64,000 nucleotides of DNA, from the NCBI RefSeq assembly GCF_000025985.1, contig NC_003228.3, positions 3,658,001 through 3,722,000 of the forward strand, read 5' to 3'. The DNA comes from Bacteroides fragilis NCTC 9343. GTDB taxonomy: Bacteria > Bacteroidota > Bacteroidia > Bacteroidales > Bacteroidaceae. Of this stretch, positions 52,593 through 60,524 are shown in pieces. The translations under genes and the position numbers were made by a program. Each line of letters starts with the position of its first letter. Position 1 is the first letter of the stretch. Under the pieces are notes generated by a model that was given only the letters and a program-made list of their open reading frames with translations, was not told the origin of the DNA and made no database searches.

Positions 52593-55500
52593 ATGACTAA
52601 ACAGAAGAAATTCATCACATGTGATGGTAATCAGGCTGCTGCACATATTTCATATATGTTCTCAGAAGTAGCTGCCATTTACCCCATCACTCCCTCTTCT
52701 ACAATGGCTGAATACGTAGACGAATGGGCTGCCGCAGGACGTAAGAACATCTTCGGCGAAACAGTATTGGTACAGGAAATGCAATCTGAAGGTGGTGCAG
52801 CCGGTGCTGTTCACGGTTCTCTTCAGGCCGGTGCACTGACTACTACTTACACTGCTTCTCAGGGTCTTCTTTTGATGATCCCGAATATGTATAAGATTGC
52901 CGGTGAATTCCTGCCTTGCGTATTCCATGTATCTGCTCGTACACTGGCTTCTCACGCACTGTGTATTTTCGGTGACCACCAGGACGTAATGTCTGCGCGA
53001 CAGACAGGTTTCGCTATGTTGGCTGAAGGTTCTGTACAGGAAGTGATGGACTTGGCCGGTGTTGCACACCTTGCCACAATCAAAGCCCGTGTTCCTTTCA
53101 TGAACTTCTTCGATGGTTTCCGTACTTCACACGAAATCCAGAAGATCGAAATGCTGGAAAATGAAGATCTCGCTCCGTTGGTTGACCAGGAAGCGCTTGC
53201 CGAATTCCGTGCACGTGCGCTGAATCCGATGAATCCGGTTGCCCGTGGTATGGCCGAAAACCCTGACCACTTCTTCCAGCACCGTGAATCATGCAACAAC
53301 TACTATGAAGCTGTTCCCGCCATCGTAGAGGAATACATGAATGAAATTTCTAAGATCACAGGCCGCAAATACGGTTTGTTCGATTACTACGGAGCAGAAG
53401 ATGCAGAACGCGTAATTATCGCTATGGGTTCTGTAACAGAAGCTGCCCGCGAAGCTATCGACTATCTGACAAGCCAAGGAGAAAAAGTCGGTTTGGTTGC
53501 AGTTCACCTGTACCGCCCGTTCTCTGCTAAACACTTCCTGGCCGCCGTACCTAAAACAGCTAAAACAATCGCAGTACTCGATCGCACAAAAGAACCGGGT
53601 GCTAACGGTGAACCTCTGTATCTGGATGTTAAAGACTGCTTCTATGGCGCAGAAAATGCTCCGGTTATCGTAGGCGGTCGTTACGGTCTGGGTTCTAAAG
53701 ATACTACTCCGGCACAAATCATCGCCGTATTCAAGAATCTGGCTATGCCGATGCCGAAGAACCACTTCACAATCGGTATCGTAGACGATGTAACCTTCAC
53801 TTCTCTTCCTCAGGAAGCAGAAATCGCTCTGGGTGGCGAAGGTATGTTCGAAGCTAAATTCTACGGCTTGGGTGCTGACGGTACAGTAGGTGCCAACAAG
53901 AACTCAGTGAAAATTATCGGTGACAACACAGATAAACACTGTCAGGCATACTTCTCTTACGACTCTAAGAAGTCAGGAGGTTTCACTTGCTCTCACCTGC
54001 GTTTCGGTGACGATCCTATCCGTTCTACCTATCTGGTAAACACTCCGAACTTCGTGGCTTGCCACGTTCAGGCTTACCTGCACATGTACGACGTAACCCG
54101 TGGTCTGCGTAAGAACGGTTCGTTCTTGCTGAACACTATCTGGGAAGGCGAAGAGCTGGCTAAGAACCTGCCTAACAAGGTGAAGAAATACTTTGCACAG
54201 AACAATATCTCTGTATATTATATCAACGCAACTCAGATTGCACAGGAAATAGGTTTGGGCAACCGTACCAATACTATCCTTCAGTCTGCATTCTTCCGTA
54301 TCACAGGTGTAATCCCTGTAGACCAGGCTGTAGAACAGATGAAGAAGTTTATCGTGAAGTCTTACGGTAAGAAGGGTGAAGACGTTGTAAACAAGAACTA
54401 CGCAGCCGTTGACCGCGGTGGCGAATACAAGACTTTGACTGTTGATCCGGCTTGGGCTAACCTGCCGGACGATGCCAAGGTTGAAAACAACGACCCGGCA
54501 TTCATCAACGAAGTAGTTCGCCCTATCAATGCTCAGGACGGAGACTTACTGCCGGTATCTGCATTCAAAGGTATCGAAGACGGAACCTGGTATCAGGGAA
54601 CTTCTAAATACGAAAAACGCGGTGTAGCTGCTTTCGTACCGGAATGGAACGCAGAAAACTGTATCCAGTGTAACAAGTGTGCTTACGTTTGTCCTCACGC
54701 TTCTATCCGTCCGTTCGTACTCGACGCTGAAGAGCAGAAGGGTGCTAACTTCGAGATGCTGAAAGCTGTAGGTAAACAATTCGACGGTATGACATTCCGT
54801 ATCCAGGTTGACGTTCTCGACTGTCTGGGTTGCGGTAACTGTGCCGACATCTGTCCGGGTAACCCGAAGAAGGGTGGCAAGGCTCTGACTATGAAACACC
54901 TTGAAAGCCAATTGGCTCAAGCTGATAACTGGACTTACTGTGCAGACAACGTAAAGAGCAAACAACACCTGGTAGACATCAAGGCTAACGTGAAGAACTC
55001 TCAGTTCGCTACTCCGTTGTTCGAGTTCTCAGGAGCTTGTTCTGGTTGTGGTGAAACTCCGTATGTGAAACTGATTTCTCAGTTGTACGGTGATCGCGAG
55101 ATGGTTGCCAACGCTACCGGATGTTCTTCTATCTATTCCGGTTCAGTACCTTCAACTCCATATACTACCAACGCAAAAGGACACGGTCCGGCTTGGGCTA
55201 ACTCACTGTTCGAAGACTTCTGTGAGTTTGGTTTAGGTATGGAACTCGCTAACGAAAAGATGCGTGCACGTATCGTGAAGTTGTTCAACGAAATCCTGGC
55301 AGCCGACAATGCTCCTGCAGAAGCTAAGGAAGTATTGAAAGCATGGATCGAAAACATGTACGATGCAGATAAGACCAAAGAACTGGCTCCGCAGATCGAA
55401 GCAATCATCGAACAAGGTATCGCAGCAGGTTGCCCGATCAGCAAAGAGCTGAAGGGCCTGACTCAATATCTGGTGAAACGCAGCCAGTGGATCATCGGTG

Positions 55501-56147
55501 GTGACGGTGCTTCTTACGATATCGGTTACGGCGGTCTCGACCACGTTATCGCTTCAGGTAAAGACGTTAACATTCTGGTTCTGGATACAGAGGTTTACTC
55601 TAACACAGGCGGTCAGTCTTCTAAGGCTACTCCGGTAGGTGCTATCGCTAAGTTCGCTGCTTCCGGTAAGCGCGTACGTAAAAAAGACCTCGGTCTGATG
55701 GCTACTACTTACGGTTATGTATATGTTGCACAGATCGCTATGGGTGCTGATCAGGCTCAGACTCTGAAAGCTATCCGCGAAGCTGAAGCATATCCCGGAC
55801 CATCACTCATCATCGCTTACGCTCCGTGTATCAACCACGGTCTGAAAGCCGGTATGGGTAAGAGCCAGGAAGAGGAAGAAAAAGCTGTTAAGTGCGGTTA
55901 CTGGCACTTGTGGCGTTACAACCCGGCTCTGGAAGCAGAAGGCAAGAATCCGTTCACGCTGGATAGCAAAGAACCGAATTGGGATGACTTCAAAGGCTTC
56001 CTGAAAGGCGAGGTTCGTTATGCATCAGTTATGAAACAGTATCCTGCAGAAGCAGAAGAACTGTTCCAGGCAGCTGAAGACAACGCAAAATGGCGTTACA
56101 ACAACTACAAGCGTCTGGCTAACCAGGCTTGGGGTGCAGCTGAATAA
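52593..56147 (+). CDS. nifJ: Pyruvate:ferredoxin (flavodoxin) oxidoreductase, single chain
   Basis: The 1184-residue cytoplasmic enzyme oxidises pyruvate and CoA to acetyl-CoA and CO2, passing electrons to ferredoxin. Domains in order: N-terminal pyruvate-binding (AAAHISYMFSEVAAIYPITPSS), domain II-III (gamma), a two-cluster ferredoxin insert with C690 in CIQCNKCAYVCPHA and C744 in CLGCGNCADICPGN, a further cluster site in FEFSGACSGCGETPYVKL, and TPP-binding GGDGASYDIGYGGLDHV with TEVYSNTGGQSS. All features of the fused PFOR of anaerobes are present. It is the largest and most codon-optimised gene here. Only 36 bp separate it from the preceding gene, and no perfect -7 element is found there. 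Confidence 0.97.
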   Translation: MTKQKKFITCDGNQAAAHISYMFSEVAAIYPITPSSTMAEYVDEWAAAGRKNIFGETVLVQEMQSEGGAAGAVHGSLQAGALTTTYTASQGLLLMIPNMYKIAGEFLPCVFHVSARTLASHALCIFGDHQDVMSARQTGFAMLAEGSVQEVMDLAGVAHLATIKARVPFMNFFDGFRTSHEIQKIEMLENEDLAPLVDQEALAEFRARALNPMNPVARGMAENPDHFFQHRESCNNYYEAVPAIVEEYMNEISKITGRKYGLFDYYGAEDAERVIIAMGSVTEAAREAIDYLTSQGEKVGLVAVHLYRPFSAKHFLAAVPKTAKTIAVLDRTKEPGANGEPLYLDVKDCFYGAENAPVIVGGRYGLGSKDTTPAQIIAVFKNLAMPMPKNHFTIGIVDDVTFTSLPQEAEIALGGEGMFEAKFYGLGADGTVGANKNSVKIIGDNTDKHCQAYFSYDSKKSGGFTCSHLRFGDDPIRSTYLVNTPNFVACHVQAYLHMYDVTRGLRKNGSFLLNTIWEGEELAKNLPNKVKKYFAQNNISVYYINATQIAQEIGLGNRTNTILQSAFFRITGVIPVDQAVEQMKKFIVKSYGKKGEDVVNKNYAAVDRGGEYKTLTVDPAWANLPDDAKVENNDPAFINEVVRPINAQDGDLLPVSAFKGIEDGTWYQGTSKYEKRGVAAFVPEWNAENCIQCNKCAYVCPHASIRPFVLDAEEQKGANFEMLKAVGKQFDGMTFRIQVDVLDCLGCGNCADICPGNPKKGGKALTMKHLESQLAQADNWTYCADNVKSKQHLVDIKANVKNSQFATPLFEFSGACSGCGETPYVKLISQLYGDREMVANATGCSSIYSGSVPSTPYTTNAKGHGPAWANSLFEDFCEFGLGMELANEKMRARIVKLFNEILAADNAPAEAKEVLKAWIENMYDADKTKELAPQIEAIIEQGIAAGCPISKELKGLTQYLVKRSQWIIGGDGASYDIGYGGLDHVIASGKDVNILVLDTEVYSNTGGQSSKATPVGAIAKFAASGKRVRKKDLGLMATTYGYVYVAQIAMGADQAQTLKAIREAEAYPGPSLIIAYAPCINHGLKAGMGKSQEEEEKAVKCGYWHLWRYNPALEAEGKNPFTLDSKEPNWDDFKGFLKGEVRYASVMKQYPAEAEELFQAAEDNAKWRYNNYKRLANQAWGAAE

Positions 56148-56172
56148 ATCTTTGATCAGATAATAACTTTCG

Positions 56173-56211
56173 AAGGGGGAAGGGACTAAAAGAGGTTCTT
56201 TCCCCCTTTTT
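56173..56211 (+). terminator. nifJ terminator
   Basis: AAGGGGGAA (56173-56181) pairs with TTCCCCCTT (56200-56208) and is followed by TTT. The loop contains a weaker extension. Confidence 0.75.
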
Positions 56212-56229
56212 GAACAAAAATGAATAGGT

Positions 56230-56325
56230 TTCACCACAGATTACACGGATTAACACAGAACTCTTAATCCTATATATTGACGAAGATAAATTATTAATCT
56301 GTGTTAATCTGTGTAATCTGTGGTG
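56230..56325. repeat. Palindromic intergenic repeat, copy 7
   Basis: The arms TTCACCACAGATTACACGG and AATCTGTGTAATCTGTGGTG are nearly exact. It ends 23 bp before the GNAT start, immediately after the nifJ terminator. Confidence 0.85.
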
Positions 56326-56348
56326 CCCCCCCAAAAAACGGAATAATC

Positions 56349-56852
56349 ATGAATATAACCATACGCCCCACCCGGCTTGAAGAACTCGGCCAAGTGATGC
56401 CATTCTACGAACGTGCCCGCCGCTTCATGGCTACCAATGGCAATGCCAACCAGTGGATCAACGGATACCCCTCCCCTGATGATATCCGGCAAGATATCGA
56501 AAACGGGAGCAGCTATGTGTTTGTAAACGAAAATCAAGAGTTAGAAGGCTGTTTTGCTTTCATCCGGGGAGAAGATCCCAACTACAAAGTCATCAAAGAC
56601 GGCGCCTGGCTCAACGATGCCCCTTACGGGGTGATCCATCGCATCGCATCCGGCGGACGGGTAAAGGGATTGATGGACTTATGCCTAGAATGGTGTTCGT
56701 CCCACTGTCCGAACCTGCGTGTAGACACTCACCGTGACAATAAAGTACTCCAAAACATTCTCCTAAAGAACGGTTTCACCTATTGTGGCATTATTTATGT
56801 GAAAAACGGTACGGAACGACTTGCCTACCAACGCACTGCCGTTACCCGATAG
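56349..56852 (+). CDS. GNAT-family N-acetyltransferase
   Basis: The ATG at 56349 (MNITIRPTRLEELGQVM) gives 167 residues; the longer frame from 56301 begins in the repeat. A GNAT core is visible: an N-terminal strand and helix, YVFVNENQELEGCFAFIRGED, IHRIASGGRVKGLMDLCLEWC (the acetyl-CoA binding region, where RVKG replaces the usual Q/RxxGxG/A), and LRVDTHRDNKVLQNILLKNGFTYCG near the end. It acetylates an unknown amine. It is convergent with the ABC transporter genes, with 41 bp between stops and no clear terminator. Confidence 0.85.
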   Translation: MNITIRPTRLEELGQVMPFYERARRFMATNGNANQWINGYPSPDDIRQDIENGSSYVFVNENQELEGCFAFIRGEDPNYKVIKDGAWLNDAPYGVIHRIASGGRVKGLMDLCLEWCSSHCPNLRVDTHRDNKVLQNILLKNGFTYCGIIYVKNGTERLAYQRTAVTR

Positions 56853-56893
56853 ACAGAAATCAGAAGTTGGATTCCCGGACACACATATACCGC

Positions 56894-57748
56894 TTATGAT
56901 TCAGGGATCCAGCTTTCTACCAGTTCCCGATGTTCGTCACGCCATTTTCGGACAAGATCTTCTTCATCCATGCGTGCATCTTTAAGTGCTTTCATCAACG
57001 AACTAATCTCTTCTGTAGTGAATTTAATATTACTGAAAAACTTTGCCGCAAAAGGATCTTTCTCCGTAAATCCTTTCCATCCGACGACATAGATAGATTC
57101 CACATTCCCATAAGTACCTTTCGGATCATGCAGGAACTTCAATGGATAGCGGTCGAACATCCAATGCGGAGTCCATCCGGTGATGACGATCCACGCCTCC
57201 TTCTCCATAGCCTTCTGTAAAGAAGCCAACATAGTAGAGCTGCTCGAGGTGAGTAATTTATAACCATCAAGACCATAATCCCCGATAGCCTTATCGGTAG
57301 TTTTCATAATACCGGCTCCGGCATCGATCCCGACAATCTCGGAAGAGAACTGCCCTTTGTAGGCGGCAAGTTCCCCAATCGAATCGATAGTGACATATTG
57401 AGGTACCACCAGCCCTACCCTCGCGCTATCATATACCTCTCCGATAAACTCTATCTGATCACCGTATTGATCTATATAATCCTTCATTGTCACAGGTAAC
57501 CAGGCATCCATAAACACATCTGCCTTCTTACGGGAAACCGAGGCAAAAACGGGAGCTACATCTGCATTCAGCAACTCCACTTCGTACCCCTTCTCTTCCA
57601 GCACCACTTTAGCCAGATGACTCATGGCAATTCCTTCCAACCAGTTGGCATAGGCAATGCTTATCTTCTTTTTCCCGCTATCCGGGTTACAGGCTACGCA
57701 CATCACAGCCAGTAGCAACAAACTTCCTATTATTCTATATTTTCGCAT
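56894..57748 (-). CDS. Glycine-betaine-type ABC substrate-binding lipoprotein
   Basis: The 284-residue protein has a lipobox (VMCVAC) and the OpuAC/ProX fold: KKKISIAYANWLEGIAMSHL, then the ligand-binding segment DVFMDAWLPVTMKDYI and ITGWTPHWMFDRY, where tryptophans form the quaternary-ammonium cage. It captures betaine, proline-betaine, choline or a related osmolyte. It is anchored to the inner membrane or free in the periplasm. It is third in an operon with permease and ATPase, 19 bp after the permease. Bacteroides has no need for high salt tolerance, so use of gut betaine or choline derivatives is possible. Confidence 0.9.
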   Translation of the reverse strand: MRKYRIIGSLLLLAVMCVACNPDSGKKKISIAYANWLEGIAMSHLAKVVLEEKGYEVELLNADVAPVFASVSRKKADVFMDAWLPVTMKDYIDQYGDQIEFIGEVYDSARVGLVVPQYVTIDSIGELAAYKGQFSSEIVGIDAGAGIMKTTDKAIGDYGLDGYKLLTSSSSTMLASLQKAMEKEAWIVITGWTPHWMFDRYPLKFLHDPKGTYGNVESIYVVGWKGFTEKDPFAAKFFSNIKFTTEEISSLMKALKDARMDEEDLVRKWRDEHRELVESWIPES

Positions 57749-57767
57749 ATCCTATTCTTTCTCCTTT

Positions 57768-58592
57768 CTATTTTTTGTCCTTCCGACGGACCATTCCCTG
57801 AGTAATCCGGTCTAAAATAATTGCCAATATGACAACGGCTATACCTCCTTCAAAGCCCAGCCCGATTTTCATCTGGGTGATACCTTTCAAAACGATTTCT
57901 CCTAAACCGCCGGCAGCAATCATAGCCGCAATGACAACCATGGAAAGAGACATCATAATCGTCTGGTTCACTCCGGTCAGGATGGTGGGCAAAGCAAGGG
58001 GCAACTGTACTTTATAAAGCAACTGCCATCGGGTAGCTCCGAACGAGCGTGAAGCCTCTACCACATTCTTTGGCACCTGACGGATGCCAAGCCCTGTAAG
58101 GCGAATCACCGGAGGCATCGCAAAGATGATTGTAGCAAATACTCCCGGAACCACTCCCAGGCCGAAAAACAAAACAGCAGGAATCAGATAGACGAAGGCT
58201 GGCATGGTCTGCATCAGGTCGAGAATGGGATGTATCACCTTCTCGGCACGATTGCTGTTTGCCGTCCATACTCCGATGGGAACCCCTACGATAAGGGCCA
58301 GGCAGGTGGATGACAGAACCAGTGCCAATGTCTGCATAGTGGCTTCCCAGAATCCCATACCATAAATAAGCAACAAGCCTAAAAGGGTGAAAACTGCAAC
58401 CCCGCGTCCGGCTTTCGCCCATGCCAGCAGCACCATTGCCGCAATGGTCAGATAGAAAGGAATGCCGAACAGTATGTGCTGGAATCCATTAATAAAACTA
58501 CCGATGCCTAAGTTGAGTGCATCGAAAAAAGTGGAGAAGTGTATCATCATCCAGTTGATGAGCATCTCAATATATTGTCCTATGTTGATCAT
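57768..58592 (-). CDS. proW: Glycine-betaine-type ABC transporter permease
   Basis: The 274-residue membrane protein has about seven hydrophobic segments and the ProW/OpuAB hallmark AMPPVIRLTGLGIRQVPKNVVEASRSFGATRWQLLYKVQLPLALP, which holds the EAA coupling loop for the ATPase (EASRSFGAT). Its start ATG overlaps the ATPase stop codon (ATGA overlap at 58589-58592), a sign of translational coupling. It forms the membrane channel of the osmolyte importer. Confidence 0.93.
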   Translation of the reverse strand: MINIGQYIEMLINWMMIHFSTFFDALNLGIGSFINGFQHILFGIPFYLTIAAMVLLAWAKAGRGVAVFTLLGLLLIYGMGFWEATMQTLALVLSSTCLALIVGVPIGVWTANSNRAEKVIHPILDLMQTMPAFVYLIPAVLFFGLGVVPGVFATIIFAMPPVIRLTGLGIRQVPKNVVEASRSFGATRWQLLYKVQLPLALPTILTGVNQTIMMSLSMVVIAAMIAAGGLGEIVLKGITQMKIGLGFEGGIAVVILAIILDRITQGMVRRKDKK

Positions 58593-59815
58593 AATTCTAT
58601 TGCATTTTGAATGATTTCATTGATTTCTTGTTTGTTCTTTCCGGTTACCTCGTAAATAAGCGATGACAACGGAACAACTCCCTGAAACTCGCGGGTCTCG
58701 TTCACTACCCAGATAGGCGAATTGGTTTTTGTCATCAACGGTAAAATATCTTCCAGTATCGTATCTCCCAACACCGAATGCACTTCCTCCCGGACAACCG
58801 ACTCGATCGACTTCACCTGGTCCTGACGCAATCGGAGCAAATCTTTCAGCCGGACCTCTCCCACAAGCACATTGTTTGCATCGACCACAGGCAACACAGT
58901 CAGGTTACGCTCGAGCATTTTACGAATCAACACCTCCGGTCCCTCTTTCTTCAATCGGGCCACAAGGGGTTTATCTACCATCACTGATGCAGCGGTAATA
59001 ATCTTGCTACGGTCCACACTCTGCACAAAGCGCTCTACATAAGCATTGGCCGGTTCTGTCAGGATCTCTTCCGAAGTGCCTACCTGTACCACCTCACCAT
59101 CTTTCATGATAGCAATCCGGTCGCCCAATTTAATAGCTTCATTCAAATCGTGGGTAATAAACACAATGGTCTTCTTCATCTTAGATTGTAAAGTCAGCAA
59201 TTCATCCTGCATCTGTATGCGAATCAAAGGATCGAGAGCGGAAAAAGCCTCATCCATCAGCAGCACCTCAGGATCATTGGCCAACGCACGGGCCAAACCG
59301 ACACGTTGCTGCATACCTCCCGACAGTTCGCCGACCATCTGGTTCTCGTAGCCCTTCAGTCCTACCAGTTGCATGCTTTCCATTGCCCGCTGCTCCCGCC
59401 CCTGTTTCTTTACTCCTTGCAGTTCCAGTCCGAAAGCTATATTATGCAACACCGAGCGATGGGGCAACAACCCAAAATGCTGGAACACCATAGCCAGCTC
59501 TTTTCTTCGGATACGGAGCAATTCTTTATCAGTGACGTTAGAAATATCTCTCCCGTTAATGATCACTTCGCCTGAGGTCGGTTTTATCAATCGGTTGATG
59601 CAACGCAGCAAAGTTGATTTTCCACTTCCCGAAAGTCCCATAATCACAAATATTTCTCCTTCCCGGATAGATAGGTTTGCATCTTTTACGGCCACCGTAC
59701 ATCCGGTAGCCTTCAATATCTCACTTTTGCTCTTTTCTTCCTTCAACATGCGTAAAGCATGCTGTTTGTCATTGCCAAAAATGAGATACAAGTCTTTAAT
59801 CGTTATTTTACTCAT
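58589..59815 (-). CDS. proV: Glycine-betaine-type ABC transporter ATPase with CBS domains
   Basis: The 408-residue cytoplasmic subunit has Walker [13 protein letters not shown] near residue 55, signature LSGGMQQRVGLARALAND, Walker B EVLLMDEAFSALDP and HDLNEA. After about residue 275, two CBS motifs (NLTVLPVVDANNVLVGEVRLKDLL and SPIWVVNETREFQGVVPLSSLIY) form a regulatory tail. In OpuA such tails sense ionic strength or c-di-AMP. It is first in the ProVWX-type operon. No perfect -7 element is found before it; the 334-bp gap upstream holds an inverted repeat at 59904-59934. Confidence 0.94.
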   Translation of the reverse strand: MSKITIKDLYLIFGNDKQHALRMLKEEKSKSEILKATGCTVAVKDANLSIREGEIFVIMGLSGSGKSTLLRCINRLIKPTSGEVIINGRDISNVTDKELLRIRRKELAMVFQHFGLLPHRSVLHNIAFGLELQGVKKQGREQRAMESMQLVGLKGYENQMVGELSGGMQQRVGLARALANDPEVLLMDEAFSALDPLIRIQMQDELLTLQSKMKKTIVFITHDLNEAIKLGDRIAIMKDGEVVQVGTSEEILTEPANAYVERFVQSVDRSKIITAASVMVDKPLVARLKKEGPEVLIRKMLERNLTVLPVVDANNVLVGEVRLKDLLRLRQDQVKSIESVVREEVHSVLGDTILEDILPLMTKTNSPIWVVNETREFQGVVPLSSLIYEVTGKNKQEINEIIQNAIEL

Positions 59816-59903
59816 ACATAATAGGGTTTAGATTATTAAAAAAACAGATCGGGTGACCTATACACACGAAAACAAGCACTTCTTTATAGCAAGGAAGTTG
59901 ATG

Positions 59904-59934
59904 CCGGGGAAGCGACGGTTCCGCCGTTCCCCGG
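59904..59934. repeat. GC-rich inverted repeat upstream of the osmolyte operon
   Basis: CCGGGGAA (59904-59911) and TTCCCCGG (59927-59934) are exact inverted repeats, with further partial pairing (CGaCGG/CCGcCG) inside. No T-run follows on either strand, so it is not a standard terminator. It would lie in the leader if transcription starts further upstream. Nothing else is recognised in the gap 59816-60149. Confidence 0.6.
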
Positions 59935-60149
59935 TCAAATATGATTTCTTTACCCGATTATTACAGACAGGATTCCTGTCAACAGATAGTTTACTATATC
60001 CCGAAAGTCAATTTCACATCTGCACACAGCTATCTTCCAAAGATGCGTATGCAGACAATTAAGTAAACAAGCCGAACGTTCAAATGGTTCATCGCATTAT
60101 TTCCGGCAGGCGCATTACACGTACATAAACCCCTACAAAAGAGTCAGTA

Positions 60150-60494
60150 TCAATCGGCCAGCACACTGTCATCCCTCCACCTGTGAAGCCTGAGGTCGAC
60201 ACATCCATTTTTACGGAAAGAAACACCTTCGGCATCCAGCAGCCGCCGTTGCTCGTCCCATCCGGGCACTAATCGGCCTATGGCATTGACTACCCGATGA
60301 CAAGGGAGGTTTAAACCGGCAGGCACCTGCCTCAAGGCACGCCCCACCATGCGTGAATATTGCGGCATCCCGAGCAAAGCGGCAATATCGCCATAAGTAG
60401 TAACACTACCGGCAGGAATCTCACGCACGACACTGTATACTTCATTACAAAAAGTTTCGGACAAATTAGATTTATTTTCTTTATAATCTTTCAT
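60150..60494 (-). CDS. MGMT-family (Ada/Ogt C-terminal domain) DNA methyltransferase-like protein
   Basis: The 114-residue protein has only the DNA-binding and active-site domain of O6-alkylguanine transferases: VREIPAGSVTTYGDIAALLG, then RMVGRALRQVP (the arginine-finger region) and the active-site PCHRVVNAIGRL with cysteine present. Alkyltransferase-like (ATL) proteins carry tryptophan in that place, so this one may transfer alkyl groups, though it is shorter than Ogt and lacks the N-terminal domain. It may repair alkylated guanine or flag it for excision repair. It begins 30 bp after the HTCS stop, in the same direction. Confidence 0.85.
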   Translation of the reverse strand: MKDYKENKSNLSETFCNEVYSVVREIPAGSVTTYGDIAALLGMPQYSRMVGRALRQVPAGLNLPCHRVVNAIGRLVPGWDEQRRLLDAEGVSFRKNGCVDLRLHRWRDDSVLAD

Positions 60495-60524
60495 GGATGT
60501 ATTGCTTTTATACAGTGAGTTCCT

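Noticed and set aside
59850..60149. Possible tRNA or riboswitch in the gap upstream of the osmolyte operon
   Set aside because: Only one inverted repeat is visible; no conserved tRNA loops or known riboswitch core.
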